Below, piece after piece: positions 26,929-35,182 of a stretch of DNA of 64,000 nt (positions within the stretch are counted from its first letter, which is position 1; every line of letters begins with the position of its first letter). The DNA is taken from the NCBI RefSeq assembly GCF_031845305.1, contig NZ_JAVREH010000009.1:74093-138092 (forward strand). Reading direction: 5' to 3'. Made by a program: the position numbers and the translations under genes. Source of the stretch: Jatrophihabitans_A lederbergiae (GTDB lineage Bacteria > Actinomycetota > Actinomycetes > Mycobacteriales > Jatrophihabitantaceae). The notes below the pieces were generated by a model. It was not told the origin of the DNA. It did not search any database and saw only the letters and a program-made list of their open reading frames with translations.

Positions 26929-27873
26929 ATGACGGCCACCGAGGCACGAACGGCGACGGCGGCGACGGGCAGCAGCACCTCTGCCCGGCGCATCCGCCGC
27001 AGCGGCTGGGCGACGCCGTACCTCTTTCTCGCTCCGTACGGCGTGCTGTTCATCGGGTTCATCATCCTGCCGGCGATCTACGGCATCTGGATCAGCCTGC
27101 ACGACTACGACTACCTGCTGCCGCACCAGCCATGGGTGGGTTTCCAGAACTACCTCGACCTGTTCAAGTCCGGCTCGCGGGACGGGGCCGACTTCTGGAA
27201 GAGCATGCGCGCGACGGCGATCTTCACGATCTTCAGCGTTCCGCTGCTGGTCGTGATCCCGCTGGCCATTGCCGTCGTGCTGAACCGGAAGTTTCCGGGA
27301 CGCACCTTGTTCCGGGCGATCTTCTTCACGCCGTACGTCCTCGGTGTGGCTGTGGTCGGTGTGCTGTTCCGGTTCCTGCTCGACCCGACCATCGGCCTGC
27401 TGAACTACTACCTCGGCATGATCGGGTTCAGCGGCACCACCCCGTGGACCACCCAGGTGCCGTGGGCGTGGGTCGGCCTCGTCGGCATGACGGTCTGGTG
27501 GACGCTGGGCTTCAACGCCATCATCTACCTGGCCGGCCTGCAGGACATCTCGCCGGAGCTGTACGAGGCAGCCGAGGTGGACGGCGCCACCAACTGGGAC
27601 AAGTTTCGCAACATCACGCTGCCAGGTTTGCGCCCGGTTCTGCTGTTCGTGCTCACGCTGACCCTGCTGGCCTCGGCCAACATGTTCGGGCAGTCGTTCC
27701 TGATCACCAAGGGCGCACCGGACAACACGACCCGGACGGCGATCTTCTACATCTCCCAGGTCGGCCTGCAGCAATACCGGCAGGGCATCGCGGCCGCCAT
27801 GAGTTACATCGTCGCCATCATCCTGATCGGCATCAGCTTGCTGAACTTCAGACTGTTCCGGGAGAAGGACTGA
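26929..27873 (+). CDS. Sugar ABC transporter permease (MalF/UgpA-like)
   Basis: 314-aa membrane protein with six predicted helices, starting after a basic cytoplasmic N-terminus (RRIRRSGWATPYLFLAPYG). The EAA coupling loop reads LYEAAEVDGATNWDKFRNITLPGLRP. It begins two bases after the binding-protein stop. Partner of the next permease. Confidence 0.93.
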   Translation: MTATEARTATAATGSSTSARRIRRSGWATPYLFLAPYGVLFIGFIILPAIYGIWISLHDYDYLLPHQPWVGFQNYLDLFKSGSRDGADFWKSMRATAIFTIFSVPLLVVIPLAIAVVLNRKFPGRTLFRAIFFTPYVLGVAVVGVLFRFLLDPTIGLLNYYLGMIGFSGTTPWTTQVPWAWVGLVGMTVWWTLGFNAIIYLAGLQDISPELYEAAEVDGATNWDKFRNITLPGLRPVLLFVLTLTLLASANMFGQSFLITKGAPDNTTRTAIFYISQVGLQQYRQGIAAAMSYIVAIILIGISLLNFRLFREKD

Positions 27874-27874
27874 C

Positions 27875-28795
27875 ATGACGACCCTTGCATCCGGTAGTTC
27901 CGCGGCGGACATCGAGCCGGATCCGAATGAGCCCGGGACCGAGCAGGCCCCCCGGCAGCCGGCCGCCAAGACGCCGCTCGGTCAGGTGCTCTTCTGGCTG
28001 ATGCTGATAGTGCTGACCGTCATCTTCCTGGCACCGCTGCTGTGGATGATCAGCACCTCGTTCAAGACGCACGAGGACGCGACGAGGTTGCCGCTGTCCT
28101 GGATACCGCGGCCGTGGGACATCGGCTCTTACCGGACGCTGTTCGGCTCCGGCTCGGCGAACCCGGTGCTGCGGTGGTTCCTCAACAGCATCGTGGCGGC
28201 GGCGGCGAACTCCATCCTGATCGTCGCGGTCGACGCCGCGGCCGCCTACGCGCTGGCACGACTGGACTTTCCCGGTAAGAAGCTCATCTTCGGGACGGTC
28301 ATCACGACGATCTTCCTGCCCGCCTTCGTGTTCCTGATCCCCAACTTCCTGATCGTCAGCAAGCTGGGCTGGCTGGACTCGCTGTGGGCGATCATCGTTC
28401 CCAGTGCCGGTGGCGCCTTCGGGGTGTTCTTCCTGAGGCAGTTCTTCTCCACGCTGCCCAAGGAGCTGGAAGAGGCGGCGATCATCGACGGGGCCAACCA
28501 GTGGCGGATCTTTACCACGGTGATCCTGCCGCTGTCGAAGCCGGCGCTGTCCACCCTGGCGGTGCTGTCGTTCCTCACCAACTGGAACGACTTCCTGTGG
28601 CCGGTGTACGTGCTGTTCAGTCCGAACAAGCTGACGCTGCCGTCTGGCCTGGCGAAACTGCAGAACGCCGCGACGGTGGACTATCCGATCATCATGGCCG
28701 GAGCCGTGGTCGCCAGTGTCCCGGTGATCATTCTGTTCATCATCGCGCAGCGGCAGGTCATCGAGAGCGTCTCGCGCAGTGGCCTGAAGGGCTGA
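27875..28795 (+). CDS. Sugar ABC transporter permease (MalG/UgpE-like)
   Basis: 306-aa permease. A Pro/Glu-rich cytoplasmic N-terminus precedes the first helix (LFWLMLIVLTVIFLAPLLWM), followed by MISTSFKTHEDA and the EAA loop LEEAAIIDGANQWRIFTTVILPLSKP. Starts one base after the previous stop. Typical length. It completes the channel; the energising ATPase must come from elsewhere in the genome. Confidence 0.93.
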   Translation: MTTLASGSSAADIEPDPNEPGTEQAPRQPAAKTPLGQVLFWLMLIVLTVIFLAPLLWMISTSFKTHEDATRLPLSWIPRPWDIGSYRTLFGSGSANPVLRWFLNSIVAAAANSILIVAVDAAAAYALARLDFPGKKLIFGTVITTIFLPAFVFLIPNFLIVSKLGWLDSLWAIIVPSAGGAFGVFFLRQFFSTLPKELEEAAIIDGANQWRIFTTVILPLSKPALSTLAVLSFLTNWNDFLWPVYVLFSPNKLTLPSGLAKLQNAATVDYPIIMAGAVVASVPVIILFIIAQRQVIESVSRSGLKG

Positions 28796-28801
28796 GTTCG
28801 C

Positions 28802-29866
28802 TTGCGACTCCAACCAGCCGTGCTCGCGGGAGCCCTGGCAGCCCTACTTACCGGCTGCGGCGGCACCTCCCAGCCGGCGTCCCAGTCGGCCAACTCAGGC
28901 AGTGCGGGCATGTCGGCTTCGACTTCGGGATCGGCACCGGCACCGGCACCGGCAGCGGGTTCGTCCAACTCTGTGCTGGGCAAACGCTATTCCAACCCGG
29001 TATATGACCAGGACTTTCCCGATCCGGCGGTGATCCAGGCAGGCACGCGGTACTACGCCTACGGGACGCAGGGCGGCGGGTCCAACATCCAGGTGCTCAC
29101 CTCCCCCGACCTCACGACCTGGACCACCGCGGCGGACGCGCTGCCGAACGTGGGCACGTGGGCCAGCACGGGAAGCACCTGGGCGCCCGAGGTGGTGGCA
29201 CTGTCCGGCAGGTACGTGATGTTCTACGTCGCGCACGACAACAAGTCCGGCAAGCAGTGCATCGGACGGGCAGAATCGGCCGAGCCCAGCGGCCCGTTCA
29301 CCGACACGCGATCGGCGGCGCTGATCTGCCAGACCGGCCTGGGCGGCTCCATCGACCCGAATCCGGTGCGGGCCGCCAACGGCAACCTCTATTTGTACTG
29401 GAAGAACGACGGCAACTGCTGTGACAAGCCGGTGCAGCTGTGGGTACAGCAACTGGCGCCGGACGCCGGCAGCGTCAGGGGCTCCCCGGTGGCCCTGCTC
29501 TCCAACACCCGAGGCTGGCAGGGCAATCTCATCGAGGCGCCCGAGATGGTCAGTCACGGCGGACGGTACTTCCTGTTCTACTCGGCCAACGACTACGCCT
29601 CCGACAAGTACGCCGTCGGATACGCCAGCTGCCAGGGGCCGACCGGTCCGTGCACCGATCGCTCGACCAGCCCTTTGCTTGCCTCGGACGGGGCGGCTGC
29701 CGGTCCCGGGCATTGCTACGTCCTGAATCTGAAGGATGGGTCGAGTGTGATGTTCTTCCATGCCTGGCAGCCATCGGCCATCGGCTCGTCCTCTCCCGGT
29801 CGCCAGCTGTGGCTCGAGCCGTTGGTCTGGCACAACGGCCTGCCCTCGGTTCACCAGCCGAGCTGA
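28802..29866 (+). CDS. Secreted GH43-family lipoprotein
   Basis: 354 aa from TTG 28802, seven bases after the permease stop. Short signal with lipobox LLTGC (Cys about 19), a Ser/Ala/Gly linker, then a five-bladed propeller. NPVYDQDFPDPAVIQ carries the first catalytic Asp, STWAPEVVAL and IEAPEMVSHG the acidic residues, matching arabinanase/arabinofuranosidase/xylosidase-type GH43 enzymes. Anchored outside the cell, it would release sugar for the transporter encoded immediately upstream. Confidence 0.85.
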   Translation: MRLQPAVLAGALAALLTGCGGTSQPASQSANSGSAGMSASTSGSAPAPAPAAGSSNSVLGKRYSNPVYDQDFPDPAVIQAGTRYYAYGTQGGGSNIQVLTSPDLTTWTTAADALPNVGTWASTGSTWAPEVVALSGRYVMFYVAHDNKSGKQCIGRAESAEPSGPFTDTRSAALICQTGLGGSIDPNPVRAANGNLYLYWKNDGNCCDKPVQLWVQQLAPDAGSVRGSPVALLSNTRGWQGNLIEAPEMVSHGGRYFLFYSANDYASDKYAVGYASCQGPTGPCTDRSTSPLLASDGAAAGPGHCYVLNLKDGSSVMFFHAWQPSAIGSSSPGRQLWLEPLVWHNGLPSVHQPS

Positions 29867-29972
29867 CCCGCCAGCCCTCGACCCGCCCGCGCTGTGACAG
29901 CGGCGCGCGACCTCACCCCGCGGCACGACCGGCGCTCCGGCGCCCCATCGTGCCCCGATCGGAGAGCCCTAC

Positions 29973-30992
29973 ATGACAACCATCGCGGCACTGGGTGTCG
30001 CCCTCTGTCCAGAACCAGCCGTAGACCAGGGGGACCCGTTTCTGCTCGAGGTGCCCGAGCTCTACCGCGCCGAGGTTCCGTACCGCTTCTATGTCTACGT
30101 CACCGCGCCGGGGTTTCCGGTGTACGGGTCGAACAGCCTGCTGGACCCCGCCGGCTGGCGGCGGGTCGGCGAGAGCCACCCCGGCGTCGACGCCGACCGG
30201 TGGTGCTGGGCACCCTGCGTCCGGTTCGTCGAGGGCCTCGACCGGCCCTGGGTGATGCTCTACTCGAGAGCCGACGGGACCGGTGAGACCGAGGGTCACC
30301 AGGGCCATCGGTTGCGCCGGGCGGACAGCACCTCGCCGGCCGGCCCGTTCGCCGACTCCGGTGAGGTGCTGACACCGCAGCTCGACTTCGCCATCGATCC
30401 GGACGTGTACGTCACGCCCGAGGGAACCAGTTGGCTGTACTTCGCCGTCGACTTCGTCACCGACGAGCCCTACGGAACCGGCATAGTCCGCGCCCGGATC
30501 AGCCGGAACCTGCGACGGCTGGAATCCGACCCCGTCGTGGTCGCGCGCCCCTCAGCACCCTGGCAGGTTTTCGACCCGAAGCGCTCGATGCCGTGGAAGG
30601 ACATTCCCGGCGTGCGCTGGGAGGACTCGGAAACGGTCCGGTGGTCGACCATCGAGGGCCCGGCTGTGCTCACGTCGCCGCGTGGCCGGGAGGTGGTGTT
30701 GTACAGCGGTGGCAATTTCAACGACTTCTACGGCGTGGGCATCGCGGCCGCCGGCTCTGATGGCTCCTGGTCCGACCTGAGCCCGACTCCGGAGCGCAGC
30801 CTGCTGGGGCCGCGTCCGGCGGACGGGCTGTTCGGACCCGGCCACTGCAGCGTTCTCGTGAGCGACGGGCAGACCTTCATGTGCTATCACTTTCGGACCG
30901 AGCCGTCGGCGCCGAGACAATTCGGCATCATCGCCCTGGAATGGGACGCCGATACCGACCTGCCCCGGTTGGCGGCCGATCAGCAGCTTTGA
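29973..30992 (+). CDS. Cytoplasmic GH43-like glycosidase
   Basis: 339 aa, no signal peptide. Propeller-like pattern with WCWAPCVRF, LDFAIDPDVYVTPEG and STIEGPAVLTSPRG, resembling GH43/GH62-type enzymes, where Asp in the second and Glu in the third motif are catalytic positions. GPGHCSVL near the end is a family His motif. ATG 29973 follows GGAGAG by six bases. Cytoplasmic position at the end of the transporter operon fits final hydrolysis of an imported arabino- or galactofuranoside-like sugar; substrate is inferred. Confidence 0.75.
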   Translation: MTTIAALGVALCPEPAVDQGDPFLLEVPELYRAEVPYRFYVYVTAPGFPVYGSNSLLDPAGWRRVGESHPGVDADRWCWAPCVRFVEGLDRPWVMLYSRADGTGETEGHQGHRLRRADSTSPAGPFADSGEVLTPQLDFAIDPDVYVTPEGTSWLYFAVDFVTDEPYGTGIVRARISRNLRRLESDPVVVARPSAPWQVFDPKRSMPWKDIPGVRWEDSETVRWSTIEGPAVLTSPRGREVVLYSGGNFNDFYGVGIAAAGSDGSWSDLSPTPERSLLGPRPADGLFGPGHCSVLVSDGQTFMCYHFRTEPSAPRQFGIIALEWDADTDLPRLAADQQL

Positions 30993-31204
30993 GGCTGGTG
31001 GACGATCTCCCCGATACCGGATCCAACAAGAACCGGGAGTCGTGGGGCCAGGGAATCGCCAACATCGTGACCGGCTTCTTCGGCGGCATGGGCGGCTGCG
31101 CGATGATCGGCCAGACGATGATCAACATCAAGTCCGGTGCGCGGACCCGGCTTTCCACTTTCCTCGCCGGCGTGTTCCTACTGATCCTGGTGGTGGTCTG
31201 CGGG
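30990..31204 (+). pseudogene. Fragment of a SulP-family anion permease
   Basis: About 70 codons in one frame (VDDLPDTGSNKNRESWG, then GIANIVTGFFGGMGG and CAMIGQTMINIKSGARTRLS) match the conserved core of SulP/SLC26 transporters from bacteria, recognised from memory. No start, and the frame leaves the family after the next hydrophobic stretch. A full gene would be around 500 codons, so this is a short leftover between the GH43-like gene and nhaA. Confidence 0.72.
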
Positions 31205-31240
31205 GTGGTCAGCTCAGCTCCAGCCACGGAGGAAGCCGTA

Positions 31241-31275
31241 CGGTAGGGCACCGGACAGGCGCGGTAGGGCACCGG
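31241..31275. repeat. Direct repeat upstream of nhaA
   Basis: CGGTAGGGCACCGG occurs twice, at 31241-31254 and 31262-31275, 21 bp apart (two helical turns) and 30 bp before the nhaA start. Spacing suits side-by-side binding by one regulator, or it may just be a local duplication. Confidence 0.5.
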
Positions 31276-31305
31276 GCCACTGGGTCGGCTTGGAAAGGCG
31301 AGGCG

Positions 31306-32709
31306 ATGACCAGCGAGGACACCATCGGCGTTCCGACCCGGCCCGGCCCGGCAGCACGGATCAGCCTGCCAAGGTCCTACGTCTCCCCCACCATGCTGCG
31401 ATTCCTGGCCAATGAGGCCGGCAGCGCGGTGTTGCTCCTCGCTGCCACCGTCGCGGCCGTGGCGTGGGCGAACATTCCTGGTGCTCGGTACGAGGCCTTC
31501 TGGAGCACCCAGACGCTGTTCCGGGTCGGGACGTGGTCCACCTCGCTGGATCTGCGGCACTGGGTCAACGATGCCGCGATGGCGGTGTTCTTCCTGGTGG
31601 TCGGCTTGGAGATCAGCCGCGAGGTGACGGTCGGCGAGCTGCGCAACCGGCGCACGGTGGTGGTGCCGGCGCTCGGCGCGGTCGGTGGCCTGGTACTGCC
31701 GGCCCTGCTGTACCTGGCGTTCGAGCACAGCGGCCCGGCCACGACCGGCTGGGGCATTCCGATGTCCACCGACACCGCGTTCCTGATCGGCATCCTCGCG
31801 CTGTTCGGCCCGCGATGCCCCGACCAGCTGAGGCTGTTCCTGCTCACCCTGGCGATCGTCGACGACATCGGCGCGATCGTGGTGATGGCCTTCTTCTACA
31901 CGCCGAAAGTCTCGGCTCCCGCGCTGGTGGCCGTGCTGGTGCTGTTCCTCGCCCTCGCCTTCCTGCGCTGGGCGCGGGTGTGGCAGCTACAGCCCTACAT
32001 CCTGGTGGGCCTCGCGCTCTGGTGCGCGGTGTACGCCTCCGGACTGCATCCCACCCTCGCCGGCGTGCTGATCGGCCTGCTGGTACCCGCGGCCCGGGTG
32101 GACGTGGCGCAAGGGGATCGCGTTCGGTTCTACGGCAAGGCCGCAATCGAGCGGGCCGATCCGGTGACCGCGCGGCTCGCGGCGGCCGCGGCACGCGCCA
32201 CGGTTCCCGCCAACGACCGGCTGCAGAACGCCTTGCACCCGGTCAGCGCGTTCGTCGTGGTGCCGGTCTTCGGGCTCGCCAACGCGGGGGTGCTGCTCAA
32301 CGGCCACGCGTTGCGCTCGGCGGCAACGTCCGGCATGACGATGGGCGTCATCGTGGGTCTGCTCGCCGGCAACGCCATCGGGATCTCCGCGATGACCTGG
32401 GTGGCGCTGCGCAGCGGCCTGGGCGACCTGCCGGGGAGGGTCCGCTACGGTCACCTTCTCGGTGGCGCGGTCCTGGCGGGCATCGGCTTCACGATCTCGC
32501 TGTTCATCACCGACCTCGCCCTTACCGACGAGGTGCTGCGCCGGGACGCCAAGATCGGGGTGCTGGCCGGTTCCGTGCTCGCGGCGGCGCTCGGCTCGGT
32601 GCTGCTGCGCTACCTCGGCGAGCGGCTGCCGCTGTGCAGCATCGACGAGGTGGAACCGCCGGCGCTGCCGACCGGACCCTGGCTCGACCCGACGCTGCTG
32701 CCCGGCTGA
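31306..32709 (+). CDS. nhaA: Na+/H+ antiporter NhaA
   Basis: 467-aa electrogenic sodium/proton antiporter of the inner membrane, with about twelve helices. Family signatures: FLVVGLEISREVTVGELRN, PMSTDTAFLIGILALFG and the ion-binding pair in LAIVDDIGAIVVMAFFY (two adjacent Asp). ATG 31306 was chosen for the normal family N-terminus; AGGCGAGG precedes it. Longer than E. coli NhaA by roughly 80 residues, mostly in loops and the C-terminal tail. Confidence 0.94.
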   Translation: MTSEDTIGVPTRPGPAARISLPRSYVSPTMLRFLANEAGSAVLLLAATVAAVAWANIPGARYEAFWSTQTLFRVGTWSTSLDLRHWVNDAAMAVFFLVVGLEISREVTVGELRNRRTVVVPALGAVGGLVLPALLYLAFEHSGPATTGWGIPMSTDTAFLIGILALFGPRCPDQLRLFLLTLAIVDDIGAIVVMAFFYTPKVSAPALVAVLVLFLALAFLRWARVWQLQPYILVGLALWCAVYASGLHPTLAGVLIGLLVPAARVDVAQGDRVRFYGKAAIERADPVTARLAAAAARATVPANDRLQNALHPVSAFVVVPVFGLANAGVLLNGHALRSAATSGMTMGVIVGLLAGNAIGISAMTWVALRSGLGDLPGRVRYGHLLGGAVLAGIGFTISLFITDLALTDEVLRRDAKIGVLAGSVLAAALGSVLLRYLGERLPLCSIDEVEPPALPTGPWLDPTLLPG

Positions 32710-32723
32710 GTTCCCGGGCTGAC

Positions 32724-33248
32724 TCACGGGCCAACAGCCTCGCGCAGCGCCGCCAGCTCCAGCCGTCCGTGGTAAGGCTCGCCGTCGAGGAACAGCGTCG
32801 GGGTTCCGCACACCCCTGCCACGACGCCGGCGCGGTAGTCGGCCTCCACAGCGGGCCGGAACGCCTGCGCGGGTACGCCGACCACGCCGGTCACCCCGGC
32901 GGAGTCGGCGTACACCGTGAGGTCGGCGTCGGTCAGCCGGTCCTGGTGAGCGAACAACAGGTCGTGCAGCTGCCAGAACCGGTCGCCCGCCGCCTCGGCC
33001 GCCAGTGCCGCGGTCAGCGCGAACGGATGCACCGTGAAGAGCGGGAAATGCCGGAACACCAGCCGGACCCGGCCGCCCGATCCGTCCACCAGCTCCTTCA
33101 GCACGGGAGCGGCGGCACGGCAGTACGGGCATTGAAAATCACCGTATTCGACCAAGGTGACCGGTGCTCCACGCTCGCCGTAGACGTGCCGATCCAGGTC
33201 GACGGCGGGGTCGACCTGAACCGTTCGCACGCCGGTCATGGTGTCCAC
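32724..33248 (-). CDS. DsbA-family thioredoxin-fold protein
   Basis: 174 aa, thioredoxin fold with active site CPYC (FQCPYCRAAAP near residue 40), a helical insertion, and the cis-Pro loop GTPTLFLDGEPY. No signal peptide, so it would act in the cytoplasm. Converges on nhaA with only 15 bp between stops. Some bacteria carry NhaA fused to just this type of domain, so a link between the two is plausible. Confidence 0.87.
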   Translation of the reverse strand: MDTMTGVRTVQVDPAVDLDRHVYGERGAPVTLVEYGDFQCPYCRAAAPVLKELVDGSGGRVRLVFRHFPLFTVHPFALTAALAAEAAGDRFWQLHDLLFAHQDRLTDADLTVYADSAGVTGVVGVPAQAFRPAVEADYRAGVVAGVCGTPTLFLDGEPYHGRLELAALREAVGP

Positions 33249-33265
33249 TCAGGCCGTCAGCGGGC

Positions 33266-33463
33266 TCAGGCCTCTACGACGCGCTGGAGTTCGGCGTCCC
33301 ACGCCTGTCCCAACGTCCACTCGCGGTCGGCGAGTTCGCGGTAGGTCGCCACCGCCTCGGGTGTGGCGGGCAGATCGGCTTTGATCAGTGCGAGCCGCGC
33401 TTCGGTGGCCGCGACGTAATCCTTGGTCAGCTCCGCGAACTGGTCGTCGGTCATGGCGTCCAT
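33266..33463 (-). CDS. Small helical hypothetical protein
   Basis: 65 aa from ATG 33463, preceded by GGAG at a five-base gap. Acidic and fully helical in appearance (FAELTKDYVAATEARLALIK, ELADREWTLGQAWDAELQ). No family recognised. It lies 17 bp upstream of the DsbA-like gene on the same strand, probably in one transcript. The 19-bp tandem repeat array begins 16 bp before its start codon, within the leader. Confidence 0.6.
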   Translation of the reverse strand: MDAMTDDQFAELTKDYVAATEARLALIKADLPATPEAVATYRELADREWTLGQAWDAELQRVVEA

Positions 33464-33821
33464 CGTGTCTCCCTCATTGTCTGTTGGTGGCGACAGTGTC
33501 TGTTGGTGGCGACAGTGTCTGTTGGGTGCGGCATCGTCTGCTGGGTGCGACATCGTCTGCTGGGTGCGACATCGTCTGCTGGGTGCGACATCGTCTGTTG
33601 GGTGGCGACGCCGTCGCCTCCGGCGAATCGCACCGGATTGACGAGGTGCGGCTTACCTCGACGATCATCGCCTCACGGTAACCGACGAACCCCGGTGCCA
33701 CTAGCGGTTGGAGCACCGGTGCCGAACGCCGCCACGTCGCGAAGAACTGAGCCGGCTCGGGACGCCGCTTGCTCCGGATAGGCTGCTGCCTTCGGATCGA
33801 AGCGCAGGCAGGAGTCCAGTC
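33464..33821. other. Intergenic region dominated by tandem repeat
   Basis: 358 bp between the divergent small helical gene and the first fluoride-channel gene. The proximal third is the seven-copy repeat; the rest shows no gene. I looked for the conserved GATGGNGTTC core of a fluoride riboswitch before the fluoride channel and did not find it. Confidence 0.5.
33479..33611. repeat. Seven-copy 19-bp tandem repeat
   Basis: Units start at 33479, 33498, 33517, 33536, 33555, 33574 and 33593. The three central units are identical (GTCTGCTGGGTGCGACATC); outer ones differ at a few positions (GTCTGTTGGTGGCGACAGT in the first two). The period is not a multiple of three, so it cannot encode a repeated peptide. 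It probably varies in copy number between strains. Confidence 0.95.
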
Positions 33822-34325
33822 GTGGAGGAACGGCAGCACTCGGCTACGCCGCCGATAGACCCCGATATCGATTTCGGTCCTGGTGTCGGTTCTGGTGTCC
33901 ATGGCGGCAGGTCGGGCACCTGGCGCGACGGCGAGGCCGCGGTTCTCTGCGTGATCTCGGCCGGCGGGGTGCTCGGTGCCGTGACCCGCTACGAGGCGTC
34001 GCTGGCCTGGCCCACCGCGGCGGGGGCGTTTCCCTGGACCACGCTGGCGGTCAACGTCGCCGGCTGCGCCCTGATCGGCGTCCTGCTCGTGCTCGTCGGC
34101 AGTGTCTTTGCCCAGCAGCGGTTATTGCGCCCGTTCCTGGGCACCGGGGTGCTCGGCGGGTTCACCACGTTCTCGACCTATGCCGTCGACATCCAGCGCC
34201 TGATCGCGACCGGGCATCCGGCGCGAGCATTGAGCTACCTGATCGGCACCGTCCTGGCGGCGCTGGCCGCGGTGACCGCCGCGACCTGGCTCAGCCGGCA
34301 CGCGGTACGTGGGACAACCGGATGA
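33822..34325 (+). CDS. crcB: Fluoride channel FluC/CrcB, first of pair
   Basis: 167-aa four-helix membrane protein that exports fluoride passively. GGVLGAVTRYEASLAW, TTLAVNVAGCALIG and the signature GGFTTFSTYAVD (Phe box and Na+ site region) are present. GTG 33822 was chosen: GGAG lies seven bases before it and it gives a soluble N-tail of about 40 residues, longer than usual. Overlaps the second crcB as ATGA, so the two are made in equal amounts and probably pair as a heterodimer. Confidence 0.9.
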   Translation: MEERQHSATPPIDPDIDFGPGVGSGVHGGRSGTWRDGEAAVLCVISAGGVLGAVTRYEASLAWPTAAGAFPWTTLAVNVAGCALIGVLLVLVGSVFAQQRLLRPFLGTGVLGGFTTFSTYAVDIQRLIATGHPARALSYLIGTVLAALAAVTAATWLSRHAVRGTTG

Positions 34326-34696
34326 CGCTGCTGCTGGTGATCATCGGGGCGGCGGTCGGTGCCCCGCTGCGGTACGTCACCGATCGGACGGTCCAGTCCC
34401 GGCACGACACGGAGTTTCCATGGGGCACCCTCACCGTCAACGTCGCGGCGTCCCTGGTGCTGGGGATGCTGACCGGCGCGGTGGTTGCCGGAGCCGCCTC
34501 GCACAACCTGCAGGCACTGCTGGGCACCGGGCTGTGCGGTGCGCTGAGCACCTACTCGACGTTCTCCTACGAGAGCATGCGGCTGGTCGAGCGCGGATTG
34601 CGCCGGCCGGCGCTGGCCAACGTCACGGCGAGCGTGGTGGCCGGCGTGGGCGCCGCGTTCCTCGGCGCCGCGATCGCACACGGGCTCTGGGCCTGA
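34322..34696 (+). CDS. crcB: Fluoride channel FluC/CrcB, second of pair
   Basis: 124 aa, normal family length with four membrane helices. GAAVGAPLRYVTDR, TLTVNVAASLVLG and GALSTYSTFSYES correspond to the CrcB signature, with STYSTFS in place of the usual TTFSTFS. Starts inside the stop of the first copy. Two adjacent crcB genes are common in Gram-positive bacteria, where each product supplies half of the antiparallel dimer. Confidence 0.92.
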   Translation: MTLLLVIIGAAVGAPLRYVTDRTVQSRHDTEFPWGTLTVNVAASLVLGMLTGAVVAGAASHNLQALLGTGLCGALSTYSTFSYESMRLVERGLRRPALANVTASVVAGVGAAFLGAAIAHGLWA

Positions 34697-34771
34697 CTCA
34701 GCCGGTTGTGCCGCGTCCGGTCCGCCACTCGACGGCCCCCAAGCGGCACGCTTCGGCCAACCCCGCGCCGG

Positions 34772-34942
34772 TTACCCCCTGCCGCGCAGGATGTTCAGGA
34801 ACTTCTGCCCGTAAGGAGCCCGTTGGTGCTCGTCGGCCAGGTAGCCGCTGTCGTCCTCGATGCGGTTGGCGTACCGGGCGAATCGCCACAGCGCCACGAC
34901 AGTGACGAGAAATACTCCGAGTAGCACCGGCCACACCCACAT
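34772..34942 (-). CDS. Small single-pass membrane protein
   Basis: 56 aa from ATG 34942 to TAA 34772. MWVWPVLLGVFLVTVVALW forms one N-terminal membrane helix, followed by a polar tail with RFARYANRIEDDSGYL and a Gly/Arg end. Codon third positions are GC-rich as in real genes here. No clear Shine-Dalgarno, so it may be leaderless. Converges on the crcB pair. Below usual length cut-offs, so easily missed. Function unknown. Confidence 0.6.
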   Translation of the reverse strand: MWVWPVLLGVFLVTVVALWRFARYANRIEDDSGYLADEHQRAPYGQKFLNILRGRG

Positions 34943-35058
34943 ACGCGGTCACGATGCCACATCCGCACCGCCATGCGAAGGGGACGAACAGAACCAGCGT
35001 CACCCGTGGGGACACAATGGCTCGAACCTCCACAGGCGGCCGAGCTTGGCCGAAATTG

Positions 35059-35080
35059 ATCAAAGCTGTTGACTTTTGAT
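35059..35080. promoter_or_regulatory. AT-rich near-palindrome upstream of the glutaminase-like gene
   Basis: ATCAAAG, seven bases, CTTTTGAT: an inverted repeat with one extra T in the right arm, in the only AT-rich patch of the gap. It overlaps TTGACT (35069-35074), a fair -35 element, with TTTAGC about 16 bp on. A regulator bound here would block the promoter. Confidence 0.35.
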
Positions 35081-35182
35081 TGTTCGGGCGTTTAGCTCCA
35101 TGTCACCCCCCATCACCATGCGCAACGTCAAAGCCGTGAATGAACGACTCTGTTTGCGCAGCCGACCCCTCGGAGGCGCCAC

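Noticed and set aside
33479..33611. CRISPR array
   Set aside because: The 19-bp units are directly contiguous with no spacers, and no cas genes are nearby.
33464..33821. Fluoride riboswitch before the crcB pair
   Set aside because: The conserved core was not found on either strand; the region is mostly the tandem repeat.
33474..33902. 142-codon minus-strand ORF through the tandem repeat
   Set aside because: Its repetitive Gln/Thr/Pro stretch is just the 19-bp repeat read in shifting frames, and it is antisense to the start of crcB.
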